From Sthenelais limicola (Eukaryota > Annelida > Polychaeta > Phyllodocida > Sigalionidae), in NCBI GenBank assembly GCA_942159475.1, contig OW804094.1, positions 60,694,966 through 60,758,965 of the forward strand: a stretch of 64,000 bases of DNA. Direction: 5' to 3'. Below the pieces are notes generated by a model. The model had not been told where the DNA came from, did not search any database, and saw only the letters and a program-made list of their open reading frames with translations. The translations under genes were made by a program, and so were the position numbers. Below are positions 23,753-36,900 of the stretch, one piece after another; the first letter of the stretch is position 1, and each line of letters opens with the position of its first letter.

Positions 23753-23783
<31 letters not shown>

Positions 23784-25679
23784 GCGCGCGCGCGCGCGTA
23801 TAGTCCATTGCCTGCACACATTCCATTATCTGTGAACATACAATATTCCGCTTTTCTTTTCTATTAACTTGTCGTTTGAATATTTTACTCAAACATGCTA
23901 CCTTACCTCCATTCAGAAGAATATGGTGTTTTAGATATATGCTAAAATGTATTTTAAAATATATGCTAAAATGAAATGGAATGTGTTTCTAGTGTTTTGT
24001 TGGTGCCAGTCCTTTCGACCGTACGTTGGGGCCAGTCCTTTCGGATACAACCATGGCCATAGTACGCAGCGGGTATAGAATCCTCCTACGTTTATCGATC
24101 GACGGAGAAGAATGTCTCACGCCCGTTTTCCCATGGACATTTAAGTCGCTTTGAGGCAAAGATGATAGGCATGTTTGGGCTAGCCACGTGTCAAGAGACG
24201 AAGGGGAGGTCCAGGGTTCAATATCGCACTTGAATAACACTTAAGGCAGTGTGAAACATGCTCAGATCTGCTGCTGAATATCAAACATGATTGATCTTCC
24301 ACATCACATGCGAGGTTTCAAGGCAGTTTATCACAGACTATAATTCTAACCACAGCAGTCAAGGCTGTGAGTCCTGGGAACGATCACTCAAGCTGTTCAA
24401 GATGTGCATAGCATACATTATTGCAAAAGTGATATCTAAATAAAATGCCTTAAACATATATATATATTAGTAGGACTATGCGATATTTAGTGTTGGGCTA
24501 TATGCGTACGGTAAAGGTATCTGTCATTATTGATAGATGAATATGGTTAAGCATTGTTTATGACGAACACAATGTCTCCATATATATAATGTTGCAGCAT
24601 ATGTACAGGTTACTGATGGTAACCTATATTTCTTTTATTCCAAGCTTCAATAGTGTGATCGTGTATAGTGTGTTCATGTGCATGTATACATGCCTTCATT
24701 CAACCTTTGTTTATTTTTCACTTCTTGTCAGATCCATGGGTGTGAATAGTGCAGGAGAGCACGTTGGATTTGAACAAGGTACCAGCGCACTTTACTCATT
24801 AGAAATGTTGTACTTAGTCTCCATCTATTTTCTCATGGGACCCCGTAGCCATCACTTCCCTTAGTTAGCCTTGTCACCTTCAATCTCAGGCCAATCGAGA
24901 GCGGACAAAATCAAGCATGCCACACTGAAAGCAGGAGGCTCCACCAGGGAGTTAAGCGACCAATTCTTACCGGGCAATTCAGAGCCGAGGTGTCATTGGT
25001 GATGACCTGCTGTCGTTTGATGTCAGGAACACATTTAGGAATTTAGTTTGCCAAGTGGTAGATGTTCTATGAGGATAATTAGTGGTCGCACAAGACCTTG
25101 TAATCTCATCTATTATCCAGCTGACAATGAAGAGTGAATCATTTGCGTTTGGTGCGTATGTTCGGGATCCAATAGATACTTCCAATCCAATACATACATT
25201 TTATACCGCAAAATTTGCATTGAATAATTGCCGTATTCAAAAAAAAATAACCACCACAATTAAGGATATTCCATAATTCCTATCAGGGAATACGTATACG
25301 GAAATTAGGCATTTAATTCCTAATACATCCCAGCAGAACAAAATTGAACTGAGTCTTTTTTTGACCTCGTTGATTTGAGATTGCAAATTGCCCTTTGTCT
25401 TTGAGATTCTGATTCTAAGGCTGATTACAGGCGATTAAATTTCTGCCTGTGTAACTATCACTCAACACTGAATGCAGATTGGATGTGTCTTTGACGTGGC
25501 AGGTCAGATAGACGCACAAGCCTTCTAATTTATGCTTTGATCACATCGGGATATTGACCTCCAAGTTTAGAAAGTTTGGCTATCTAGACAATTCAATTGC
25601 TGATATGTAGTTTGTGTCCTGAGAGAATACCTTTTTCATGAGGATTAGGACTAAATTACATTTCGGGAAAAAAACTATT
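20700..25679. other. non-coding stretch
   Basis: No gene could be supported. GC-richer patches at 21560-21810 and 22490-22640 give frames on the minus strand (up to 145 codons), but they are closed upstream by stops, have no recognised motif and may be decayed repeats. A small duplication of GCCAGTCCTTTCG occurs at 24006-24042. GGTCCAGGGTTCAATATCGC near 24209 has a B-box-like word typical of old SINEs. Confidence 0.4.
23735..23799. repeat. poly-C / (CA)n / (CG)n composite microsatellite
   Basis: A C-run of about 35 bases with one G, then (CA)7 and (CG)8. Alternating purine-pyrimidine CG/CA sequence favours Z-DNA, and the C-run favours i-motif/G-quadruplex. It gives a spurious Gly/Val frame on the minus strand. 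Confidence 0.95.
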
Positions 25680-25871
25680 TTATCGGGAATTTCAATTTTT
25701 TAAATGATTAAGGACATAAATATAAAATCAATAGGTATAATGAAAAACAAAATGCCTATTTGCCGCGCAGTAATAGATTTTAGCGGGAATTTCAAATTGT
25801 TAAAATGATTAAGGACATCAATAGAAAATCAATATGTTTAATGAAAAATTAAATGCCTATTCGCCGCGCAT
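25680..25871. repeat. tandem duplication, ~100-bp unit, two diverged copies
   Basis: 25684-25770 and 25784-25871 share CGGGAATTTCAA, then ATGATTAAGGACAT and AAATGCCTATT(T/C)GCCGCGCA, about 100 bp apart. Several substitutions show it is not recent. Confidence 0.8.
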
Positions 25872-27130
25872 TATGAGATCGCCCAATAAAAGAAATATTG
25901 AAAAAAAAACCCGAATAATTATGTGGGGCACGCAGGATTTATATCATTAATGTATGCACTATAGATTACCGTATGTTGCGATAGTTAATTTGTAGTTATA
26001 ATGACACTCATATTGCTCAAAACACGTGACCCAACAAGGTCTGTATCACTAATTCGAATTTCCCTTGGGCGATAATGACATCATAACAACTCACAAAGCA
26101 TCCTCCTTATTGTAACCAATGCTGTCTGAGTTGCATATCATGCACACATTGCTCTGAGCAATTTTCTCCCCATCCTGCGCAAACTCAGACAGTTCTGTTT
26201 CCTATGATGTATCATTGAATACCACCCGCATGCTCATCATTGGAAACGTTTGAGACATGCTTCGAGTGACCTTGGTAAACTCTAGCATCCCCCATCACCA
26301 TTCCACTCTGCCTATTTTGATGAAAAGAGTAAAGGGTTCTTCTGAGGTCCTCCAGGCACTGAAAATACTATTTCTACATCTGCATTAACTTGGTTGCCAT
26401 TGCATCTGAAATCTCCATTGCACAACTGTATTTGCCCTTGAGCGACAATCCCAATGCATTTATAGACATACTCGTCATCGCTGAGAATACAGTGAAAAGC
26501 ATTAATCTTTGCCGGAAATCCCATTTACATAAAAATTATAAGTAAATTGTTCTAGTTTCAAAAAGTCAACCAACTGGAGGAAGTAACAATTTCAAATGTA
26601 TTTTTCCTTAGTAAATATACAATAACGTAAGTTTTTAGATGGCATTGGCATGAGGGTATATCCATATTTTATGGGGTGGATTTCTCCTTGTATTAAGAAA
26701 ATAATGTTGGGTTCTGCGGGGTTCTTTTGAGATACGAGCATTGCATGGTAGCCATATGTTGTAAGGTTGTGGATGCAGGCCAATGGAGCTTCCTCAACTA
26801 ACCTCGGGCAGTACTTTGCCTGCTTTAGTTGCCCGCCTGGTCTCACTGTCTGCCTAATTCCATTGCTCCTGGCCATGGATTACCTCCAGTGGTACCGGTC
26901 CTGGCCTGTCTCCCAGGGTCTCCCCCCCCCCCCCCCTTCACCAGCCCAGGCCAAGGTCCCTCTCCTCTGTACCACTAACAGATCCGGGTGACGTTATGGC
27001 AACTCAAGGGTTACGCCTGGAATTAATCCACCTCTAATTCTATATGAGAATCGCCACACCCTAATGTAACTTTCATCGCGGTTCCAGACGAAATTAACAA
27101 TCACCCCCAATTGGAATATGCGTGGAGAGG
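25872..27130. other. non-coding stretch with weak minus-strand frames
   Basis: Minus-strand frames at 26312-26524 (70 codons) and 26592-26876 (94 codons) have fairly protein-like composition, but lack splice signals in the right places and show no known motif. They may belong to an old element. A run of about 15 C lies at 26922-26936. Confidence 0.35.
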
Positions 27131-27362
27131 ATTAGTAGGGGAGATAGAGGTGAGCCTAGCTGGTCCAGGCGCATGTTCATAACAGCTGAACACTCGTACT
27201 CATTGTAAAGTTGGTCGCAAGTGTCTTGTGATATTTACAATTTACAATGAATTAGTAGGGGAGATAGAGGTGAGCCTAACTGGCCCAGGCGCATGTTCAT
27301 AACAGCTGGACACTCGTACTCATTGTAAAGTTGGTCGCAAGTGTCTTGTGATATTTACAATC
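27131..27362. repeat. 120-bp tandem duplication, nearly identical
   Basis: Unit 1 is 27131-27250 and unit 2 starts at 27251; they are exactly 120 bp apart with only about four differences up to 27362. The unit starts ATTAGTAGGGGAGATAGAGG and ends GTCTTGTGATATTTACAAT. The high identity indicates a recent slippage or unequal-crossover event. Confidence 0.95.
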
Positions 27363-30300
27363 ATAACGTCCCTCCCTCAGATTGATTATATAGACCGAAG
27401 TTTCTATGTTTAATATATTTAACCATAAGTATTGAAACGCACACATGGGGGAATGTTCCATTATTTCCATCACCGCTGTCTTCTTTCTGTAATATAGTTG
27501 CGGCACAAACACATCATTGCATATATTGTTCACTCGCAAAATGCTACATAAAAGACATTTTCTCCCAAACAACTAGACAAGTTGATACATACATGTATTA
27601 CAAATGCGTATAGGACTAGATGTACCTTTACCCATTATACAATACATAATTATTTTGCTTTGCTAAACTGTAACATTAAAATTTGTCAGTATAATGTTAG
27701 CATAGATTATACGTGGATATACTCCCTCAACTGTACGCACAGTTGTATGCATGGTGTGAAATAGAATTCAATATTCGGTATAAAGCATGACCGAACGTAC
27801 CATGCGAGATGGACAGCCAATAGTTGACCATGCTCGCATAGGTGAAGAGACATCAAAGATCCAAGGATCTATCCGAGGTCAGAAGCAAGTGAATGCTCCC
27901 CTTGCCTCTTCTCCAATCTTAGTGCCGTCCTTCCAGTTAACCCCATCCCTCCGTCCCATCTACATAGCCTCTAGCCATTTTTTCTTGTTCACGCAGCTTT
28001 TGATTTCACCGCAATCTCCCCGTTTCGCCGATAATACCTCAATTATTCTAATGGCTTCAGCATTTTGGGCTTTAATTCAGCTGACCACAATAGCCATGTG
28101 ATGGTCAGTCTGTCACAAAAGGCTATCCCACATCAGAGGCCTTTCATTCTCTGAGCTTAGACAAATTCTCGTTTGAACGTTTAGAGGCCTTTTTTTTTTA
28201 CTCCAATTAAAGAAATTTAATGTACTTACACCTAAATGAATCATATATGTAGCAGGTTTTCTTCACTTTACAGCCAATTTAAATGCTTTGAAGTGGATAA
28301 TTCACTCTAAATCAAGATTCGTTGTCTTGTTTTTAGATGTGTTCCGTTTAGGAACTGCAAATGCAATAGATCCCATAAAGCATGATTTAAGTGAATTTCT
28401 TCTGATGTCCAAATTCTCATTATGCTTGACACTTGATTCGTTACGTAGTGCCGGGCTTTACTGGAGTGAGAAATGTCTTGGACTAATTGCTGCGCTGAAC
28501 GTGTGAATTCCCCCATTAGAAAGCGCCACTTCTTTATACTATCTAATTAAAGGTTATCTGAAAAAAGGAATTAAGCTCAGCAGCGGCGCGAATTGTAGGG
28601 TTGAATGAATAGAACGCTGACTCGCTTGGATCCACACAAGACCACCACAGGCATAAGCCCCGAGCTTTGATCTCGTCTTCAACAGTCACCGTTGAATTGA
28701 CTTTGATATCAAATCATTGTTAATTCAATTTTATTTTAATAAAAGCGGACTGACGTCTTCGTCCTTGTGGCAAGATTGCTTGTCGGAGCGTGTGCAGCTG
28801 ATGGTTTCACTGGCTCATGGAATTTCTGGCGCAGGGGATCTCAAGGATGGACATCAAACGCCAGCTTGCCCTTGGAGGACGTAGTCTTGGGGACAAGTCG
28901 TCGCAGCGAGAGGTCCTCTGGCTCATTATTAAGCTTGCTGGACATGGACAATGGTCAGTTTGAGGAGACCCTCGTCCAAGACCAACTGCTGCTGCATGAC
29001 CATACAATGGTCACTGACACGATATGCAAGCCTCCAACAGCCCTCCATCTTGTCCTAAAACACTCCTATACTTTCCCCTCGTCGCCTACACAATGATCTA
29101 AACGCCAAGCCTTTCACACCGAGGACAACAAAAAGCACAAGACGAATGCTTGCTTCAAAAGAAGAAAAAAGGATTAAGAGGAAGCATATTGCTCTGTAAT
29201 GAATTCTCTATTGTCGGCTTTAAACAGCTATGTGAGGCAAACATTGGCTCTTCTCAAGCGTTTACTTTGATTTTACCGCTAGCGACGCCTAGTCCATATT
29301 AATGTGTCGACCAACCGCTGTTCTTCAGTCATTGTTCACAACTCCAAAGTGTTTCCAATCGTCATTATTAGATTTTTGCCTTTGTTTCCGTCGCTCTGGG
29401 ATGGCTTGCGACAAGCGTAATCTCATCACTTAAATACTAGGTGTTCTCCTTGGCAGTTGACATTATTGCCACGTGTGTTAATAGCTTTAACTTTCGATGG
29501 TCATATTTTCCGCAAAGCAGGACAATTTCACCGCCTCTCTCGGCGGCTTGATTTTCGCAAGAAGGCCTTCCATTTGCATGTGGGGAAACCCATTAATGGG
29601 ATGTGGGTTCGGATGAAATAAGACAAACTTGGCCTTCGATTTCTGGCCTTGCCTCAGCCGATTGGATGGAATCGGTGGCAAATGTGATTTCCCCTCAGTA
29701 AGAATATGGCGCCGCAAATTCGATGAAGAGGAACTAGACGTGTAATTGTTGCGGTCGGGTTGTAGGGTGGTCCATCAGACATGAGGAAATAACTCGTGTC
29801 GTTGTCAGGAAGACTGTGTTTGGCGTGGTGAGGGTGGGTGGAGGAAGGATCCAAACTTGACCTCCCTGCCGATCCAGCATGACCTTTTCATCTTATTTGC
29901 GAACGGACTAGTCAGCTTATGCGCGACCGTAATCCCTCACTCGCCTTCATAACGTTTCTATATATGATTACTAAGATTCGCAAATTGCATCGAGAATTTC
30001 TGACATGAAAACGATTTGGCATTAGTGGTAGGGTAGAGGCAGGGACAGGGGCAGAGTGGACATGACCAGAGTGGACGGCTTGATCCCATTTGCTTGACCG
30101 TACCTCCTGTCCAGAGCAAGGGCCTGACCACTGACCCTCTTCGCTTTGGTAAAGGCCTTTGGGAGTTACAATGAACAACGCATATATGGAACTTTACCCA
30201 TCGGAGATGTCAGAGTTCAAAGAGTAAATCATATCAAACTGTCCGAGCAGAAAATAATAATAATTCCTTTAGCGGTAATTGATGGGGTTAGCGAAATAGC

Positions 30301-33172
30301 ATTCTTGTAGATGGCTTCACATCCTTTTCTCGTACATAAAGATACCCCTGTGATCTGTATGTGATCGCCTATATCACATGCATTGCTAAGGTAAAACATC
30401 ATGCCCCATTTAATTAGTGATCTTCATAGCCAGATTATCATGATATATTTGAAAGACTTAGCCTATGAGCATCAGTGACCTATAGTATCTAACCACGATA
30501 ATGATTACAAAAATGGCCAATGAGGAAACAATCATTTAGGAATAAAATACCGATAACAAATATCCACGTTAAATATAGTTCTCGATCGAGATCTATTTTT
30601 TGTTCATAACAGCACCATAATTCCTCTTCACAGTACATATTTAAACATCAGACACGCCTATAAAAACAATCATTTTTTCAGATGCTATCGCATTATACAT
30701 ATATGACTAAATATCTTAAAATCACGCGGAGGGCCTTCAAATTAATCAGAAGATAAAAAGAGAAGATTGAAATACAGTTCCTTAGGAATAAACTGAAATA
30801 GGTGGCAGCACCTTACGACACCAGTCCCTTTGAACCTCTGATCTTAAACGCAGCCTTCCTATCGTCCAAATAATGTGGGGATTCATAACTTATTCAAACC
30901 TTCATTTGTATACCTGTGTAGAAATAACAATTGATAATAACTACACCCCTATACATTACGTATCATTGTTATGTACTTGAGGCTCATAACAGTTCCCTTA
31001 AGCAATTGCCAAGTTGCAACTAACATTGTCTGTCTCTTGAACGTTGACGTCATATCTATAGATACATAAACAGGTACTGATGGGAAAATTTTTAAGGAAC
31101 ACCGCAAAACCGTATAGTAGTCAATCCAGGCTCTAGCCCTGTTATCTACTGACGGCCAGCCTAAAGGGCAATTGTGTAACTGTATTCAGCGCATACGTAA
31201 TATGTTTCACTGGTTACATGTCTTATAATTAGAGGGAAAACACTCGCAATAGATGGCACAGTTGTTGTTTGTCTGAATAGGAGACAGAGTATAGGGGAGG
31301 GGAGGATCACAAAATACAAGTCTGGGGTCAGGTGGGCGGAGTGAGCAGTCAGGAGGGGGTCATATCCCGGGGGTCATATAGTCTGGTAGTGTTACGAGGG
31401 GGTCACAGCAGGTAATCCAGATTCTGAGGCGAAACTAACAATAGGCCTACCTAAACAATAAAACCACGAATGAAGTTTACGCCCTCAAAACAAAATCATG
31501 ACGACCAAATCGGTAAAGAAGAGAGCCATCATCGACGAACGCCCGATTACCCTTTGACTTCCGGTTCGAGGGTTAAATGTCGTATAGCTCTGGTTGGCAT
31601 AGCAAGGACGTCTCAATCTGGCGACTGTTCGCCAGTCCAGACGTGGCCCAGGGGCTATAGGGGGCTGGCACAGCTGCATTGGAGCAGATTATTACGAAAA
31701 AATTTGATCTATTATTGAAACGCTTCGGGCTTTCTTCAGCCTCAGCTAAATGGCAGTGGCAGACTCTGAGAAACGATACAATGGCCTAAATTAGGACTTC
31801 GTTGGCGTCTACTTGAGTAATACACAGTCTATCGTGGACTGCTTGAAAGTGGACTGACGGAAAGCTTTCCTTCGGCCGAAGCCTTCTTCCTGTCCCTGAA
31901 TTTGACAGATTAGCCAAATGCAAGCTCATAATTAGATCACCAAACCTCGTCTTGTCAACTAGCCTGCCCATTAAAGTCTCTGTGGCTGTAAAGTAAGTTG
32001 ATGGTAATCTGCCCTTTGCCCTCAGGTAAAACCAGAAATCTCTGCTGCGATAAAGTATGGCTTGAATCTCTTAACAACTTAAAGTGTGTCTAAAAGCAAT
32101 ACCTAAGTTCAATAAAAAAAAATTAGTACCTAATTTTAAGAAGTTGATTACTTTATGAGGAATTGATAGAAGTAATAGAATTTCAACTCCCTTATTCCCT
32201 TACTTTATTGTAATGGCCCTTGCTTTGAACGGGTAAGGACTTTCCATGGAAAGGCCTTGGATTTTTCCATGGACTTTAATTATACTTTCAGTTTGATATC
32301 AATCTTAAAATGAATATGGCGAAAGTGAAATGCATAGTGAAAGGAATGAGACGGTACTATATGAATGAAAAAACGTATTCTCCTGATCAAAACCTTTGCC
32401 CTACTGTTACTTGAAGTGATACAATCATGGGTTTTTGTGTACTAAAGATCTTTTGGACAAACAAACAAAATATGAATAGGACTCTAAGGATAGCCATTGG
32501 TAACCATGAAAGAATATTAACCTACTAAGCATTGAACATATATGAGTTATGCTCTAAAGTTAGTCCTACGTAGAAACAATGAACTACTGAAGTTCATGTT
32601 CAAACTAAAGAAGTATAGGAAAACTTCTGTGCACCGTTCCCATTACTTTTATACCCTTTTCAAACTACACAACCGAAGCAAAGCGCGGCAAAGCAAAGCG
32701 AATCGTTACGAACTGGTTTCTAGAATGCTCACCATTTATACTGCAGCAGAGAGCGCTTTCACTATCACTGTGTCTATACACCTACTTATACATGATGAGG
32801 TCAAGTTTATTATAGAAGATGCCCGTTAAGTGTTTGTGTGGTACAGAAAGCATTCAGTCGCTTTACACTCATCATCACATTGGCTTTACTTCATCACTAT
32901 CAGATTTGGAAACTTGTTTTATCCAAAAAGCGCTGTCTTAATGACGATAATGATAAAATCCTTATGATCTAATATTGATTATGATCTCTGATGATTATTT
33001 TCATACATGTCAGGGGTATATAAATACAGAAACACACATGTAAACAATGTCCCCCTTGATGAGGTAAAGCGGTTTAAGATGAGATAAAGTGGTTTTCTTG
33101 ATCGGTGTGGTCACAGCGACTATGTCGGTTCTATTCAGACTACAAGCATGTCGCTGTACTCTTTGCCATTGG
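27363..33172. other. gene-free stretch, possibly regulatory
   Basis: No supported exon on either strand. The longest plus-strand frames (27787-28101, 28767-29096) have no recognisable domain and an equally open opposite strand. Between about 28.0 and 29.9 kb the sequence has higher complexity and moderate GC, with RUNX-like GACCACA words and E-boxes, like a conserved non-coding block. That reading is inference. Confidence 0.35.
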
Positions 33173-33302
33173 GCGATTAGAACCTGTAGTTGTAGCGGGG
33201 GTTCGTTGTCTGTTTGCTTAGGGACCCCACCGAGGCGATAGCCGAGGTGGGTCCCGGGCAAACAGACAAAGAACCCCCGCTACAACTGAAGGTTCTAATT
33301 GC
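33173..33302. repeat. near-perfect 130-bp foldback hairpin
   Basis: Arms of about 62 nt (33173-33236 and 33241-33302) are almost fully complementary around a GATA loop, e.g. AGTTGTAGCGGGGGTTC against GAACCCCCGCTACAACT. Only a handful of mismatches separate the arms. It lies directly against the inverted-repeat element starting at 33304. Confidence 0.85.
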
Positions 33303-33303
33303 T

Positions 33304-33917
33304 TTAGTCTCGAATTGTTGGGATCCTCCATCACTTCCAATTTAAATTCATTTGGCTGATTCACTTCATTCATTTATACCACCATTAACCAGGCACACTT
33401 ATCAACACACATATTACAACCTATGTAGCAGACCCGCGGTCACCCACCGCGGTCACCCATTACGTCACGTCATGCCTCGCTGGTCAGCCCACTCTCTCTC
33501 CCTCCCTCCCTTACTAAACACGCACCGTGGTCAACAGACCGTAACGAACATGTATTCTGCGCTCACCCAGTATACCCTCAGATATAGTTTAGCGCCTTAT
33601 TCCTTGAGAGTAAAGGGGGAAGGTCGAAGAGGACAGACCACATGTATTGACCATTAAATGTCACCGTCCACCGCCTCTGCCGATAGACCAGAACGGGATG
33701 AGAGATCTGATATCCTATTACTGCTAAGACAGGAGGAACTATCATAAAAATTTGGTCGAGGGGGCAGAGCCATGCCATGGCCCAGCTGTTCTTTTATGAG
33801 GGTTTTAACAGATTAACAAGAACTAATGGTCATTCCCTCTTCCACTCCTCGAGATCAGAGAGAAAACACCGGTGTCTAATTAACCTGTCATAAACTATAC
33901 CAACAATTCGAGACTAA
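33304..33917. mobile_element. 614-bp segment bounded by perfect 18-bp inverted repeats
   Basis: TTAGTCTCGAATTGTTGG (33304-33321) and its exact reverse complement (33900-33917) face each other. A perfect 18-bp match at this spacing is very unlikely by chance, so a DNA-transposon-derived (MITE-like) element is probable. No transposase frame lies between and no clear target duplication was found. A small duplicated CCGCGGTCACCCA word lies inside at about 33434-33460. Confidence 0.6.
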
Positions 33918-36900
33918 GTGTCTATAAGCATCGCATCCGATCGATGACGTCAGAAAACACTATACGATTCGCTTTGGTTCCATTCACCGCCAACACGCCT
34001 CAAAGCGCTTTCTGGACGTAGTGTGAAAGGGTAGATCAAGGTTAAGGTCGAAGATACTGTCAAATTATAAAAAGCTTCAAGAAATGAAGGACCTTTATCT
34101 TATTTGAGGACAATATTTGGTGAATAATAATGTACAACTTCCTAATGGAAAAGAAGTTTTTGAATTTATATTCCCGGTTCATGATATATTGTCATATTGT
34201 ATGTTGTTACTATAAGCAACGTGTTAATATAATCTCGTTGCTATAAGGAGACGCGTACAAATTTCTGTTCTGTCGGAAATGCGTTCTTTAACTTGTCTCA
34301 CTCATTCCTACAGCTCTAGTTCAATTTCACCTGTTGCAATTCATGTTCCTCTCTTAATAGCAAATTTCGCAATCAATATCTTAAACATCCCTGTGTTTAA
34401 GTCTCGAAAGAAACAGATCTAATGATAATTAGTACGGGCTAATTACTTTGATAATTTTGTGGGTCTTGATTGAGAAAGAAATCAAAGTGACTAGAAGGCT
34501 AATCAATGGAAACATCAAAGAGCAACTGTCTGGTTCCTCCCAGCTGATTAATGCGCATTGAGTTGCTCTCTGTTGTCTTATAGTACGGCCGAGCGACTCA
34601 TTTACCTGGGCTTAAAGTTCGCCAGTTGCCTTTCGCACATCTTCGCTTACTTTCTACCCCAAGATTAAATTAGCACCGATTCAATTTTCCCTAGCAGTTC
34701 GTATTATTTACATCTGAGCACATAAGCAATAAGACTAGGACCTTGACATTGGTCTGTCTGCCACAACAATCTAAGCAGGCGAGTACAGAATTCACTATCT
34801 AGAAAGTCTCACTTAATAATACCAACCCAACACTGATTAAAGTGGGACCAATATCAGGTACCAATGTGCAATGGAAAGAGACTCCATATTGCTATGTTGA
34901 ACTTGAGGATCCTGCGGTCTGGTTTACAAACCCGGCTGTCATATTCCTGTTAATAACAAGGAATGCAATGGATTATTTGATGGGATGTAATCCTGTAATT
35001 AATCAACCAACTTATGGATGGAACATAGAGAATAGGCATTGCTGTTCAGTATCCTAAACTATGTTTGATGATCTTCCTAATACTAATACCCTTCTATATG
35101 AGACTCTGAAATGCGGTGGTGATATCGTCGTACCAATCTTCATTTCATGATTCACTGGGCGACAGGAGGAGGAGGAGGGAGAGGGGAGAAAGTAGGTGGT
35201 GTGTGGAATTTTTCAAACATTGCCCCGGGCAGTAGAAAGCAGGGAAGATTTCATATTGTGGGATTTGCGCGAACAAACTTGGTGAATCAGATTGTGTTTG
35301 CTCATCTCGCCTTGCTGCAGCGAAGGATGCTATAGGGATGACCCACTAAACTCTAGAAAAATTATGATACCTTTCATAATAATATATCGAGAGTCTCCCC
35401 CCCCCCCCCACACACACACACCCCCTTCTATATGATTATTGGAATTGGTACCTTTCTACATGTGCATAAAATGTTTTCCTACAAACTATGATGGCAATTA
35501 TTGGGAAGACCCTACCCAACTCACTTCCACGATCTAAAATGCTATGCTTGAGTGGATCTGCGAATCTATTTATCTCTACATGAGACTTAGATATTGGTAT
35601 TTCCTATGGTAGACACGTTGCCAGGAACATTCTTAATAAAAACCGAGACATGTGTAGGCCCGAGGGAATTCGAATTAGGCATCTGGCATCGGGTATTCTA
35701 AAGTTATCTTCACTATATATGGTAAATCGGGGACGTTGTGTTTCTTCAATATGTGGGGTCTACAGACCCTCCAGGTATGAACCGCTGAAATCGCTGCTTT
35801 TAATTAGCTAAGCCATTAGCATATTAATTAAAGAAAACAGGCGACAGATGCGGGAGCCACTTAAACAAGGCCTTTTTATGGCAGTTTTTTTTTAAAAAGG
35901 ACCCATGGAAGGAACTGCCTTGGACTGTGTCGGGTTGAGAATGGATAAAACCAGTGCCCAACATTCATCACCACAGAAACCTCCTAAAAATCGATGCGGA
36001 ATTGCTTCAAAACCAAGAAACCAACAAAAACATGTGCAAAACAAATCTGGTAATAACTACATATGGTGTTTCTTGAGCTTTGATATTATGGAAGGCTCGC
36101 TTTCCATTTTAAATTGACAACAAATCCTTCTTGAAACCCCGGGGTCTGGGAAGGATTAAACACATCGAAGATAAGAAATAGGATTTATCAAGAGAGAAAC
36201 TCTATATATTAATTATGCGCATCTGAAAGATGAAATTTCTAATCACTATTAAGTACCTCAACACAGGCGAGTAATATGACATGAAATTGTTTTTCTGTTT
36301 TATATCTTTTTTAATCCCATTCCCTTGAGAGGATTTGGTTCTTGTTTTGCTCTCTACTTGAGGGATATTTCTTCCAAGTGCATCAAGCTTTTGTTGGTTT
36401 CTTCCCAGGGGCATAGTTGAGATTTCAGTCGCTGTCAGAGCGTAGTCTTCGCCAACCACCGCGCCTAAGCTTTAATACTTCCACTGTGTTAAATCTTAGT
36501 ATACGTGTGTTAGGGGATGTTGCCAACCTCTAGGGGATACAAATGTAACAGACACTTCGATATAGACGATTTTTGTTTTAAAGAAGAGTGTGTTCAGTCG
36601 CATATAAGGGTATTATACGAAATACTCTAATACACATATATGTGTGCACATGTATGTGTTTAGTGGTGTAAATAATACACAACATTTCAATCTACGTCCA
36701 GGGGGACAAAGGGCAATTCTCCGGTCCTGAGGGTAACGTAGTACCTCAACCGGCTACACATCGATCTTGACCCGGTCAAGTTAACCCCGGAGCTACGGCC
36801 ATTCCCTGTCACGTGTAACTATTTAACCTCACTCACATACAGGTTATAATCAAAGCTGCCCAAAATTATCCTTCACCTCATCAACAACATAACCACAAAG

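Noticed and set aside
23506..23892. 128-codon minus-strand frame
   Set aside because: Contains the Gly-run and Arg/Val-run from poly-C/(CG)n/(CA)n simple sequence.
24205..24230. tRNA B-box-like word GGGTTCAATAT as a tRNA gene
   Set aside because: No matching A-box or cloverleaf; at best an old SINE trace.
24722..24781. Possible small exon after an acceptor ending in TTGTCAG near 24732
   Set aside because: Open for only about 15 codons and the donor GTACCA is poor. It lies downstream of the terminal exon at 20279.
26312..26876. Two minus-strand frames with protein-like composition
   Set aside because: No splice signals at the frame edges and no known family; kept only as a remark in the non-coding entry.
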